From Proteromonas lacertae (taxonomy: Eukaryota; Sar; Bigyra; Opalinata; Proteromonadidae), in assembly GCA_002245135.1 (NCBI GenBank), contig NGBS01000634.1, forward strand, positions 1 through 34,757: DNA of 34,757 bases, written 5' to 3'. Below, one piece after another: positions 1-9,507 of the stretch (positions are counted from its first letter, which is position 1; each line of letters opens with the position of its first letter). The position numbers and the translations under genes were made by a program. The notes beneath the pieces were generated by a model. That model ran no database searches, was not told the DNA's origin, and saw only the letters and a program-made list of their open reading frames with translations.

Positions 1-68
1 TACTTTGTCCATCAAGATAAAGGTTCCGAGATTACCATGTCACCATCGACAAGATAACCAGCAGCTGA

Positions 69-905
69 ACCAACACGCCGAAAGATGACTATGACTTAAG
101 TCCCATATCGGATGGTGATGATGATGAATTAGACTTACCACAGTTGCCTTATGAAGTCAACATTCCCGAGATAGAAGTCAAGGAACAGGAAACTCCGATA
201 ATGCAATCACCAGAGATGATATTCAAGGAAGCTGCTAGCGATACTCAACCACCCCAACAACAACAATGGCAATTCTATCTATGTCCATGGAGTCTAGGAA
301 CAAAGAACCTTCAAGGATGTTGATCCATCAATGACTTTACCTTGCTTAGAATGCAGGAAGTGCTTCAATGCCCGAGACTTTGAGATGCCTAATAAGAGAT
401 ACTATATCCGATGTCCTAGTTGTAGAAGCCAACAAAAGAACTACTCCAGGAGATGTACACAAAGCATTCTCAGGAGCTTCTATCACGATTCAAAGAACTT
501 AAGCAATTGTCAGATGCCAGAGGAGAAGTGATAGGAGATGACTTTAATGAGGATGAAAAGGTTAAGTGCTATCGATGCAAGATCAACGAAGTTTACTTAT
601 CGGACGAAGTAACTAAGGTTGATCGATCAGGACAAAGGATCTGTGACAACTGTTGGCAGTGCAATGAGCTCTTTACCTCGATGATGCGTGATGTCTATTG
701 CCTTCTAAGGATAGCAATTCAAGAGACTGGTGATTGTCCTTCACAGAAGCTAGTCTGTAACCAGTGTTATTATATGCACCCCAAGGAAGAGTTCCTCAAG
801 AATCAGAAGGGTAAGTACTACGTGAACTGCTCTAGGTGTAGGAACTATACTTCATGGTATAATCAAAGACGCTTACGAAAGCAACAACGCAACTCCGAGG
901 GATAG
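69..905 (+). pseudogene. Decayed cysteine-rich (CxxC) protein region
   Basis: Three coding-looking stretches in different frames follow each other: an acidic, proline/glutamine-rich part (about 69-323), a part with CLECRKC...CPSC (331-531), and a 150-residue part (453-905). The last part has CYRC, CDNCWQC, CNQC and CSRC. The cysteine pairs are mostly spaced as zinc-binding knuckles, for example CNQC-x17-CSRC followed by basic residues (RRLRKQQR). This suggests several small zinc-ribbon-like modules that could bind nucleic acid. No continuous reading frame covers the region, so it is broken or its splicing is not obvious. I do not recognise a named family. A host gene at 22.2-22.9 kb has similar cysteine spacing. 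Confidence 0.4.
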
Positions 906-1150
906 CAATGACGATGATGAACCACCCTTAAGAAGAAGCACTTATCAGAGTCAAGAGCTTCTATGTCTATCGATCAATGGACGATCCCGACCCCCAACCA
1001 TCAGCTCAGCCTCCGACATCTCGTAAGTAAGTTAAACGATCTCACTCAATACATTCTAACCCAATATCTTGTTTGTTGGGGGCGATGTTCAATAATAGCT
1101 TATGTGAGAACGAGGTGGAAATGTTAAGGTTGCTGAATACGATCGATTAG

Positions 1151-2366
1151 AACACGACCGACACTAAGCAAAAGGTAGACTCCCGAGTTATCGTAAGGTA
1201 CGATAAGGACGTAGTCTTCCAGGATACCAAGGAACAAGTTCAAAAGGCTTTGACCTCTGGAGATCTGAAGGTAAGCGTTGACTATGAGAAGATTGATCCA
1301 CCCTTAGTTAGTTGCATTCAAGAAGTGATTAGAGGTACTCCGGTAAGTATCAACGATACTCAGCAGGAGGAAGTAACATCATCGATAGAATCAATCAAGA
1401 GAAAGCTGGATGAGCACTCTGAAGAAGTCAGTAAGAAGATCCCTAAGCTAGAGCAAGACCATCAGCACATCCAGGACTACTTGGAAGACAAGGTGCAGCC
1501 AGCATGTATAAGCATCCAGACAACACTCAAGGAGGTGCAAAGTAAAGTTGATAACATGGAAGAGATGGATAGAGATCTGAAGGAAGTCATGGAGCTGAGT
1601 AAGTCTATCGATAGCAAGATGCCAGAAGACTTTGGAGAGTCGGTAACATCTTCCTTGAAGAGCATCTCGGGAACTAGCAATCAGTTAAAGCAGTACCTGG
1701 AAGAGCAAGTCCCAGTAATGAGTAAGAGTATTGAAGAAGTCAAAGGCTCCATTGATACCACCGATGAAAGTGTTAGTCAATTGAAAGCATCCACGGATGA
1801 GAAGTTAGCTAAGTTGAGCTCCTTGCTATCGTCTATAGCCGGGAGTCTCAACATCGATGAGATCAACATCTACGACATGCTCAAGTACATTACCACTGTC
1901 GATGATAAGAGTCTAGTGAAACTTACCGACCTAGAGAGAAGCAACTAGTTGGAACTCTCGGAGTCCTTGATAAGATGAGAGTTAACTACGAAGACTACAA
2001 GACGATCAACACCGTGATTAAACAACAACATGATTAAGTTCAAGGAGGTGCTTCAAGAGATTGAGATCGCCAATGGATACAACAAGGACTTTAAATATCA
2101 AATGAATACTATTCAGGAGGAGATTGCTGGTCTGAGTGGAGATGCTGACAAGACGAATGAGTTCTGCTCTCGAGGAGAGAGCTGCTGCCTTAGACAGGAC
2201 CACAGAGACGATTGCTAAGATGGATATGGACAACATCAATCAGTACTGGCAGCTCTGGGCAAAAGCAAAAGGGCTGCAAAAGTCATTGATGTTATTAGAA
2301 GTCATTGGTAACAAGTTAACAATTGTAAACTCTCGTTTCCACGATTGGTTTCCGCGGTTCAATTAA
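1151..2366 (+). pseudogene. Decayed long coiled-coil protein region
   Basis: A long open stretch (about 1151-1948) encodes a strongly helical, charged protein rich in Glu, Lys, Ser, Leu and Asp with heptad-like spacing, for example SIESIKRKLDEHSEEVSKKI. It has no usable ATG near its start. Similar coiled-coil composition continues in other frames to 2366 (EEIAGLSGDADK, ALEERAAALDRTTETIAKMD). The whole therefore looks like one long coiled-coil protein now interrupted in several places. No enzymatic motif is visible. Codon choice is much less A/T-biased than in the housekeeping genes further right, which supports a separate origin. Function and family are unknown. Confidence 0.4.
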
Positions 2367-2449
2367 AAGCCCTTACAAGGTCACCAGCGTAGCAAGGAGA
2401 GTCAAGAGCGTGATTAGATTCATCACCTCGAGGTAACCAACACTTCTAG

Positions 2450-2600
2450 CTAGCTTCCAGGAGTACCCGTAGGAGATCGTCTCATAGATAGGTATAGATA
2501 GATATAGGTAGGTATAGAAATAGCTTACAGGAGTTCCTGTAGGGAAGTAGACTCTGTTGAGAAGTAGACCCTGTTAGGAGGAATCCCGTAGGAACCTTAT
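2450..2600. repeat. Degenerate short direct repeats next to the palindrome
   Basis: Related units recur, such as CAGGAGTACCCGTAGGAG, CAGGAGTTCCTGTAGGG and GAGGAATCCCGTAGGAACC, along with a doubled GAAGTAGACYCTGTT and a run of TAGATAGGTATAGATAGATA type. They lie between the last coiled-coil frame and the palindrome. They look like subterminal repeats of an element or simple decayed tandem repeats. No coding potential is seen. Confidence 0.5.
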
Positions 2601-2601
2601 G

Positions 2602-2804
2602 TAAATGGGACTATGGACAATGTCACAGAGTTCTAACGAGTGGTTCTAGGAGTCCTTCCCCTTCTAGATTCAGAGTTGACCTTTACGGGAGCTTCATCGA
2701 TGCAATCGATGAAGCTCCCGTAAAAGTCAACTCTGAATCTAGAAGGGGAAGGACTCCTAGAACACTCGTTAGAACTCTGTGACATTGTCCCATAGTCCCA
2801 TTTA
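2602..2804. repeat. 203-nt near-perfect palindrome (100-bp arms, 3-nt loop)
   Basis: The left arm (2602-2701) and right arm (2705-2804) are inverted copies meeting at ATCGAT-GCA-ATCGAT. By eye the arms differ only by one substitution and two single-base length differences in short C runs. The outer end of the right arm coincides with the drop into AT-rich DNA. Such a structure would extrude as a long hairpin. It may be the terminus of the GC-richer block, for example a foldback or hairpin end. An inverted-duplication artefact of library preparation is possible, although the small differences between arms argue somewhat against that. Confidence 0.85.
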
Positions 2805-3110
2805 TATACTATATATAATATAACACGTAATCTTCAAGACTGACATACAAATCAAAATTTAGTAAGAAAAGAAACTCCTTTTCTAGATCATTCATTTCAC
2901 AACCTGATATTCCACCAATTTGTACAAATTATGCATTATTGAAAAACTGATCGGTTTATTAGTGTAAGGATTAAATACAAGAATAGTAAATACTCATAAG
3001 TTTATGAGTTACCAAGGACAAGGATAGGATAAGACAAAAACTAATAATAGTATGGTATTAGCAAATATAAATTAATATAATTAATAATAACTACAGTTTA
3101 ATATTTTGTA
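2805..3110. other. AT-rich stretch without recognisable content
   Basis: Very AT-rich DNA with stops in all frames follows the palindrome. I see no gene, RNA or repeat in it. Confidence 0.5.
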
Positions 3111-3257
3111 TTACTCATTTTCACTATCGCTTATGTCTTCCAAATCAACACTTTCATTATTCTCACCATCTCCATTATCATTATCTGACTTATCTATACT
3201 GTTGTTTACAGCTTCTTCAATAGTACAGTCTATTTCATTATCCTCTTCAAACTCCAT
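3111..3257 (-). CDS. Small acidic ORF, 48 residues
   Basis: An ATG-initiated frame encodes 48 residues, almost all acidic or polar (it starts MEFEEDNEIDCTIEEAV and ends DLEDISDSENE). It is bounded by a TAG just upstream of the ATG. It lies about 770 bp downstream of the two NTPase genes on the same strand. Such acidic stretches are common in disordered tails, and the second NTPase has a similar acidic segment near its N terminus. It may be a small gene, a lost terminal exon or a chance frame in AT-rich DNA. No function can be assigned. Confidence 0.25.
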   Translation of the reverse strand: MEFEEDNEIDCTIEEAVNNSIDKSDNDNGDGENNESVDLEDISDSENE

Positions 3258-4022
3258 TATTCTTTTCTATTTTCATTAATCAACCCCTGCTACGTCTTTT
3301 GTATGGCATGATAAAATAAAAAAGCTTGAAAAGAAATCAAGCTTGGATTTATTTCATAATTTAATATTCGTGTTATAATTAAGTATTGTTTATTTTTATG
3401 TTCACATATGTGTAATGTTGTAAATTCATATGTATACATCTAAAAATTAAGTACAGTTTCTTTGAAATACTGTGAATTAATGAATATTAAAATTTATCTA
3501 AATTTAATCAGTTTATTTAACTGTATATATTCAAATAAGTTATTTTACATAATATTCAGATTATGTCAATTTGTATCATATTTCTATTATGAAGTGATAC
3601 TATTCATGTAAATGAGCAATACATTTATAAGTATGTTATTTAGATAGATTTAATACATAAAATTTACATAATATTTTGATTAATAGAAATAATATATGTA
3701 GTATTTATGAAAAACTAATTTTGTCCTTCTTGAAAAAGGACATGTTCGATTTCCGTACAGGCGAGACAAGAGAAGAAAGGACAGAAAGGAGGATATGGCT
3801 CCAGAAGGACGTCCTTTATGCAACTCAGTCATAAACCGTCTGCTTATTCGTTTTTTATAGAATGATATATATAGGTTTATATTTTGTTTATGTACATGAT
3901 TATATGATTAGAAACACATAATACAAAAGAGGTCAATTAATATTTACTAAATGTCAATGTCGGTCAGTGTAAATTAGTCAGTGTAATTTTACTGAAAGGT
4001 GATGACTAATTTAATAATAGAA
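3258..4022. other. Intergenic, with a small hairpin and a GC-richer patch
   Basis: Mostly AT-rich noncoding DNA. It holds an 8-bp-stem hairpin (AAGCTTGA ... TCAAGCTT) at 3322-3344. It also holds an isolated GC-richer patch at about 3720-3835 with repeated AAGGAC/GTCCTT words: a 7-bp stem at 3722-3742 and the palindrome AAGGACGTCCTT at 3805-3816. The patch could be a relic of a foldback element or an unannotated structured RNA. There is no coding frame of note. Confidence 0.4.
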
Positions 4023-5768
4023 TTATTTAATATTTTCAGCAAAAGTGTTTAATTCATCAAATGTAAAACATATTGTTGGTTTACTTTTCATTACTTCTTC
4101 ATAAAGATCTTTTTTATTTCTATTTTTAGTCATTTCTTTTAAAATTTTGGGATATTTAGATGTATCTCGATTAGCTTTTAATTTTATACTCACTTGGTTA
4201 TTTGGGCTTATATAAAATAAACCATATGGAGAATTATTATTAATAGCTGTTTTGTTTTTGAAAAACATTTTATATAGATTTTGAAGTATCATAATCATTT
4301 CAGGTGCTAATGAATGACTCTTTCCAACAGTAATTTGAATTCCGTATGGACCTAGTAATAAATCAATATCAGGGAAATTAGGTTTATAATTTAAGTCAAT
4401 AATTGGAAATTCTTTCTTTTTATAATTGAAAGAGTTTATTTTTTTCTGTAAATCACAATCATTTGTAACTTCAACTATTTCTTTTTTATCAAAAACAACA
4501 TATTTATTCTTTCTTTCATCTAAGTAATATTCTTTAATTTCATTAATCAAACTCTCATAAAAAGAATCACAATTCTTCATTAAATATGATATAATTCTTT
4601 CATATAACATTCCAGCTAGACTTCCTACTGGATTTTCTTTTAAGGATTTTATCTTTTCTTTACAACTTTCTTTATCATTTATCTTATACAATTTATCACA
4701 TGCCTTCTTTTTGATTTCTTCAGAAATAAATGTAAGTCGATTGGATGTAAAAATACCATTTTCATCTTCATATGTATCATATATCAATACATTATCATAT
4801 TCACCTTTTGAAAAAGGAGATTTATTTATTCCTTTTATTATTTCTTCTATTATCACCTTGTTCTTTTCATTATTAATTGCAATATTTATATATTTTTCAC
4901 TGTTTTCATTATAATAGAAGCCAATAATACCTTTATATAATGAATACTTTTCTTCATACACCTTTTTCCATTTATCATATCCATTCTTATTGAAAAATAT
5001 TTGTGATTTATCAGAATTTAATTCATCACTATTTGTAAATCCTACATAAGTATCATCCAATTCAATGCCATTCAATTTTATAACTGATATACATTCTTTC
5101 TCTAAAACTTTCTCTAATTCATCTTTTGTAAATTGAGGGATATACATGATTGATGGACATCTTTTACTTTGAAATGTTTTATGCTTTGTTTTGAATGGAT
5201 TAGCTAATAATATTATCATTTTTGCATCTGCATGATCATCTTCACCAATTACAGCTTCATCAGAAATTACTATTTGAAATTTATTTCCACTTTTAAAATA
5301 AACAAGATTATCTTCACCTTCAAATATTAAATGCAATATACTTACATCATCATATTTTGTATGAATATATTCTCTAATGATATCAGCTAAAATTGACTTT
5401 CCTATTCCATTATGACCAAATATCAAATAATTTCTTTGATTATCATAATTAAAATTAAAATTCTGAGGAAAAATAAAATTTAACATCTTTTTATAACATT
5501 CTCTCATCAAATAAACTTTCTTGTTTTGTATATATACATCCATTGGAGGTAAAACTATTGTATTAATATCCTGATTTTGTTGTTCACTATCTTCCTCTTT
5601 TAGTTCTTGTTCATCTTCTTCACTTTCGTTATCACTTTCTTCTTCTTCCAGTAATTCAGATATTGCTTCTGATGGTTGGGATTGTATATATGATATAGGG
5701 AAAATATCACAATCTTTTACTTCTTTGTTTTGTATTATACAATATTTAAACTCGCCACTTTCATTCAT
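4023..5768 (-). CDS. Crinkler/RHS-type P-loop NTPase with REase-like tail
   Basis: A 581-residue intronless protein. It has an acidic low-complexity segment at about residues 40-68. The pre-loop signature VYLMRECYKKML (residues 85-96) precedes a Walker A motif GHNGIGKS (118-125). In the Crinkler (CRN) and trypanosome RHS families, a similar 'V/I-Y-x-R-x-C-Y' segment precedes the P-loop. Near the C terminus, about residues 460-485, FPDIDLLL followed by GIQITVGKSHS resembles the restriction-endonuclease-fold nuclease segment attached to these NTPases. That domain call is tentative. The start is 36 bp after the stop of a related larger gene on the same strand, so the two look like a tandem pair. 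Known relatives are thought to derive from transposons and to act on nucleic acid or as effectors; the role here is unknown. Confidence 0.6.
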   Translation of the reverse strand: MNESGEFKYCIIQNKEVKDCDIFPISYIQSQPSEAISELLEEEESDNESEEDEQELKEEDSEQQNQDINTIVLPPMDVYIQNKKVYLMRECYKKMLNFIFPQNFNFNYDNQRNYLIFGHNGIGKSILADIIREYIHTKYDDVSILHLIFEGEDNLVYFKSGNKFQIVISDEAVIGEDDHADAKMIILLANPFKTKHKTFQSKRCPSIMYIPQFTKDELEKVLEKECISVIKLNGIELDDTYVGFTNSDELNSDKSQIFFNKNGYDKWKKVYEEKYSLYKGIIGFYYNENSEKYINIAINNEKNKVIIEEIIKGINKSPFSKGEYDNVLIYDTYEDENGIFTSNRLTFISEEIKKKACDKLYKINDKESCKEKIKSLKENPVGSLAGMLYERIISYLMKNCDSFYESLINEIKEYYLDERKNKYVVFDKKEIVEVTNDCDLQKKINSFNYKKKEFPIIDLNYKPNFPDIDLLLGPYGIQITVGKSHSLAPEMIMILQNLYKMFFKNKTAINNNSPYGLFYISPNNQVSIKLKANRDTSKYPKILKEMTKNRNKKDLYEEVMKSKPTICFTFDELNTFAENIK

Positions 5769-5804
5769 ATTATATTTCTATTTAATTATAAATACAAGAT
5801 ATAT

Positions 5805-8800
5805 TTATACTTTCATAGATTCTATCATTTTTTCTTTTGTTTTATCATCATTCTCAGTCATTTCATCATTTAGTAATACTTTTATAAATACTCCATTCAT
5901 TATTAAATCAAAGAAATTATTTTCATCCAATATATAAAACACTGACTGTAAGGAATTTGGAGGATGATAAACTGGAACATATAACTCAGAATTCATTTCA
6001 AAATTAGGATCTTCATAGTTGAACTCAATCATACCAGTACTTAATTCATATGCTATTATCTGTTTTAATGCCATTCTTCTCATATTTACATCTTTAGTTG
6101 ATGTGTAATATTCTTCAATCTGATGATATTCTTCTTCATTTTTAGGCGGATTAAATTTACAAACTATTAATTTTTCTACTTCTTCAGAAATGAATTTTAA
6201 ATAATCTTTTGGTTTTAATATTATTCTTCTAACATCATTATCCCATTCTTTTTCCAAATCATATTTTAATAAAATGTTAGATAATTCTTTCAATTTATCT
6301 TTTCCCATATAATCATCTACAAACTGAATATAACCTGTTGTTCCTACTACACTTTCTATTAACTGCTTATAATATTTCCAATAGTCCTCATGATAGTTTT
6401 CTTTATACAAATAGTGATAATATATTTGTCGAGGTATATTACCATACGTATTACATATTCCATCGAATTCATTACCTTTATCAAAATTAATACAATATTT
6501 AAACCATTCTTCTATTTCTTTTTTATTTAAAGTATCAAAATATATATTCTGTCTATACTTATTATATTTGCTATTATTATTTGAATCAGGAGAACTGATT
6601 GATATAACATTGTTAGTTGGATTAAACTCATAATTATAAGTATCAACTATTATCAATGAATTTTTAATATGACCTGGTCGAATAGTACTTTTAAATAGTA
6701 TATATTCTCCATTAATATTTTCAAATTTGTAGACTCTACCCTGTTTTTCATCACCATATTTCTTGCCTTTAATGAAATATATGCTTTTCATCTTTTTACA
6801 AGCATCCAAAACATAATAATTAAATCCAATACCTAAATCTTCTTCTTTTACTTCAACGTCTTTTATTTTATCAATTTCAGCTATTATTTCATCTTTTTTC
6901 TTTTTCAAAACTTTTCTGGTTTTATTATATTCTTTTTTAATACTATTAATTTCACCAGTAATTTCTCCAATTCTTTTGTTATATAATTCTATTGAATCCT
7001 TCATTTTCTTTATATTCATCAAACTGTTTAATATTCTTTCTGTTATTACATGTTTTAATACAACATCATCGTTATAATTTTTCCTTTTTATCCAATCATT
7101 CAATTGATTCAATTTTTTATCATAAATTATTTTAATATCTTTATGCAAATTCTCTATTTCTTTAATATTAGAATTATATTTTCCTTCACATATTGTTTCA
7201 GCTAAACTTTTATAACATTTAACTTGTATTTCTTTATCATATATTTTCATTGTATATGTATACCCTTTATGAATGTATAAATCACTATGATCAACTTCTT
7301 TATCATATATTCTTTTAATTCTGTCAAATACTGTTTTAATATTTACTTTTGAAATATTTATAGATTTATTACTTTCTTCTATATCTTTTTCTAATTGTTT
7401 TATTACCATACTTAATTCATCAATTCTTTTCTTCTTTTCTTTATTCAATTCATTCAAATAATCTATTATTTCTTTATTTTCTTTAATTAACTGTATTTTC
7501 TTCAAATATTCTTTTTCTTCTTCTTCATAATCATATGATAGATTATTCTTTAAAAAAAACAACAATACATATATAAAAGAGGTTTTGCCAATACCTGGCT
7601 GACCTGTAATCACTATATTGAAATTTTCTTCACTATTTGATAAGAGTTTACATATATCTCTAAACATTGAATAGTAACAATCTCTAATGTAAATAATATT
7701 CTTTGGAAACTGGAATACTTTCACATTGGCTTTTGAAAACTCTAAATATTTCTTTGTTTCACCACTTTCTTCAATATTACCATCTTCATCGAGTTTAGTA
7801 AGTTCAATTATATTCAAATTATTCACTATTTTAACAAAACTATCTGGAGAATCTAAGTACTTTGCATTTTCATCATCAAAATATGTTAATAGTATTATTA
7901 AATCATTTATATCACTATTAGATAAATATTCTTCTTGTATTTCATCTAATATAAATATATCTTCTATTCTTTCTTTTATTTCGTTAATATCAATATTTGA
8001 TGGATTGGCTTTGATTGATAATAGTTCAGATATCCAGTAATACTTTTCATAGTTGTATATACTACAAATAGTATTTGGTACTTTTATTCCATGTATTACA
8101 GCTTTACCATCTTCAATATTAATTGCATTAAATAAGTGATAATCCTTTTTCTCTATATAATATTCTATTAATTTCACTAAACCTTTTCTATCACCAATAC
8201 TAATACATGGATATATTGATGCAGGTAAGTTTTCATACACTAGTTTTTCAATACCATTTCCCTGTTTAATAAACATTTTCTTTTCATTCATATTATATTT
8301 AACTTCATATATTTCTCCTCTACTCCTTTGAATTGAAAATACTATTGGTATTGTTTCATCTCCAATTGTATAACCAAAGCTAATATTTTCACTACCAACA
8401 TTCATTATTCCAAAATAGAAATGATAAATTCCACTTTTCTCTTTCATTTCTTCTTTTATTTTAAAATAATACTTATTATTACGTATATCTTGAAATAACT
8501 GATTACACACTACATATTGAATTTCATCCATTTTATTACCACCACTACTGCCATTATTATCATAGCTGTACAATTCATTGATATACTTTAAGTAATTAAC
8601 TACATTACAACTTTTATCTTGAGTTGTATTAATATCATATCTTCTAATTGTATATCTTTTTATCATAAGTAATGGAAGATTCCAACAACTTAAATATTCA
8701 ACTGAACCATTTCTAGCACCAATATATGGGTAAACTGGCGTTGAACTAATTCTACATACACTCACTTCTTTGTTATTTCCCTGTCTAATTGACATTCTTT

Positions 8801-9170
8801 TGTTAATCATATCATATATCACTTCATATGTATCTCCTACTGTTGCAACGACAAATGCATCATCTTCACTCATTGAGTCTTCTTTCAGACGATAACCAAA
8901 ACTAATACCATCAGTTAAGCTTTCTACTTTGAATTTGAAATGATAAATCTTATTCTCCATCTTTTCGGAGAATAAACAATCTTCTGTAGCAACATTAACA
9001 ACACCTGTATGAATAATTTCTGTCATTTCTTCTTCCATATCTTCTTTATCTTTATCTTCAGCTTTATCTTCTATTTTTCGTTTTTTGGTGTTTTTATCTA
9101 CTTTATCTACTTGGACTGACTTTCTCTTTACTATTAAAAAAGTAATAACATACAAAAAAATACCTCGCAT
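5805..9170 (-). CDS. Large Crinkler/RHS-type NTPase with two SPRY-like repeats
   Basis: About 1,110 residues. The first exon is only ATGCGAG (9164-9170). A 33-nt intron (9131-9163, GTAT...TAG) follows, and retaining it would keep the frame. After a basic-acidic leader come two homologous segments of about 90 residues (about 62-152 and 236-326). Both share ISFGY, a GDTYEV/GEIYEV strand and a RQGN/KQGN turn, resembling SPRY/B30.2 ligand-binding folds. The signature IIYIRDCYYSMF then precedes Walker A GQPGIGKT at about residue 512. A long coiled coil, a Walker B-like SLIIVDT and GNIPRQIY follow, as in the RHS/Crinkler NTPase module. No nuclease tail is evident here, but the adjacent downstream gene may supply one. 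Function is unknown; self-mobilisation history, nucleic-acid remodelling or an effector/defence role are possibilities only. Confidence 0.6.
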   Translation of the reverse strand: MRGIFLYVITFLIVKRKSVQVDKVDKNTKKRKIEDKAEDKDKEDMEEEMTEIIHTGVVNVATEDCLFSEKMENKIYHFKFKVESLTDGISFGYRLKEDSMSEDDAFVVATVGDTYEVIYDMINKRMSIRQGNNKEVSVCRISSTPVYPYIGARNGSVEYLSCWNLPLLMIKRYTIRRYDINTTQDKSCNVVNYLKYINELYSYDNNGSSGGNKMDEIQYVVCNQLFQDIRNNKYYFKIKEEMKEKSGIYHFYFGIMNVGSENISFGYTIGDETIPIVFSIQRSRGEIYEVKYNMNEKKMFIKQGNGIEKLVYENLPASIYPCISIGDRKGLVKLIEYYIEKKDYHLFNAINIEDGKAVIHGIKVPNTICSIYNYEKYYWISELLSIKANPSNIDINEIKERIEDIFILDEIQEEYLSNSDINDLIILLTYFDDENAKYLDSPDSFVKIVNNLNIIELTKLDEDGNIEESGETKKYLEFSKANVKVFQFPKNIIYIRDCYYSMFRDICKLLSNSEENFNIVITGQPGIGKTSFIYVLLFFLKNNLSYDYEEEEKEYLKKIQLIKENKEIIDYLNELNKEKKKRIDELSMVIKQLEKDIEESNKSINISKVNIKTVFDRIKRIYDKEVDHSDLYIHKGYTYTMKIYDKEIQVKCYKSLAETICEGKYNSNIKEIENLHKDIKIIYDKKLNQLNDWIKRKNYNDDVVLKHVITERILNSLMNIKKMKDSIELYNKRIGEITGEINSIKKEYNKTRKVLKKKKDEIIAEIDKIKDVEVKEEDLGIGFNYYVLDACKKMKSIYFIKGKKYGDEKQGRVYKFENINGEYILFKSTIRPGHIKNSLIIVDTYNYEFNPTNNVISISSPDSNNNSKYNKYRQNIYFDTLNKKEIEEWFKYCINFDKGNEFDGICNTYGNIPRQIYYHYLYKENYHEDYWKYYKQLIESVVGTTGYIQFVDDYMGKDKLKELSNILLKYDLEKEWDNDVRRIILKPKDYLKFISEEVEKLIVCKFNPPKNEEEYHQIEEYYTSTKDVNMRRMALKQIIAYELSTGMIEFNYEDPNFEMNSELYVPVYHPPNSLQSVFYILDENNFFDLIMNGVFIKVLLNDEMTENDDKTKEKMIESMKV

Positions 9171-9507
9171 TTGATCAATTACCAATATTTATTACAATAA
9201 CCGTGGTAAAATAGTTAGTTGATGAGATATGAGCAAAAATAATGATTGAATGAAACACCCAATCAAATTGCTCCACGTGTAATTGAAATGCTGAAATTTT
9301 TTTTGCATTACGTTTTTCTCTTGATATATAACAAAATAGTACTTTATATTTTGTTGATTGGTTTCTATAATCATATTATAATTAATTCTATATTAGTGAT
9401 TGATGAGTTGTGAATTTTATTGATATTGTGAGATAGACTGTACTTTTTATTTTACTATATACACAATTAAAATACAAAAAGAATCAATTTCTCATAATTT
9501 TTACAAA
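9171..9507. other. Intergenic between NTPase gene and TRA2
   Basis: AT-rich spacer between two minus-strand genes. It presumably holds the TRA2 3' end and the NTPase promoter. No further feature is visible. Confidence 0.5.

Larger units (their letters stand above)
1..2804. other. Foreign-looking GC-richer block, left edge outside window
   Basis: This stretch is visibly richer in G and C than everything after about 2.81 kb, and the change is abrupt at the outer end of a long palindrome. It carries a cysteine-rich reading frame, a coiled-coil reading frame and a run of degenerate short repeats. None of these look like the short-exon, GTAT-intron genes in the rest of the window. The frames are interrupted several times, so the block appears decayed. 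I see no transposase, polymerase, capsid or integrase motif and cannot assign a family. It could be a decayed mobile or viral insertion, or simply a different compositional class of host DNA. That it is an inserted unit ending at the palindrome is inference. Confidence 0.45.

Noticed and set aside
3740-3760. GTTCGATT resembling a tRNA T-loop
   Set aside because: The flanking bases do not form a T stem and no acceptor or D arm is present.
7726-8040. Plus-strand open frame of 104 codons
   Set aside because: Antisense shadow of the large NTPase; Ser/Ile-rich composition is the expected complement of its Asp/Glu/Asn codons.
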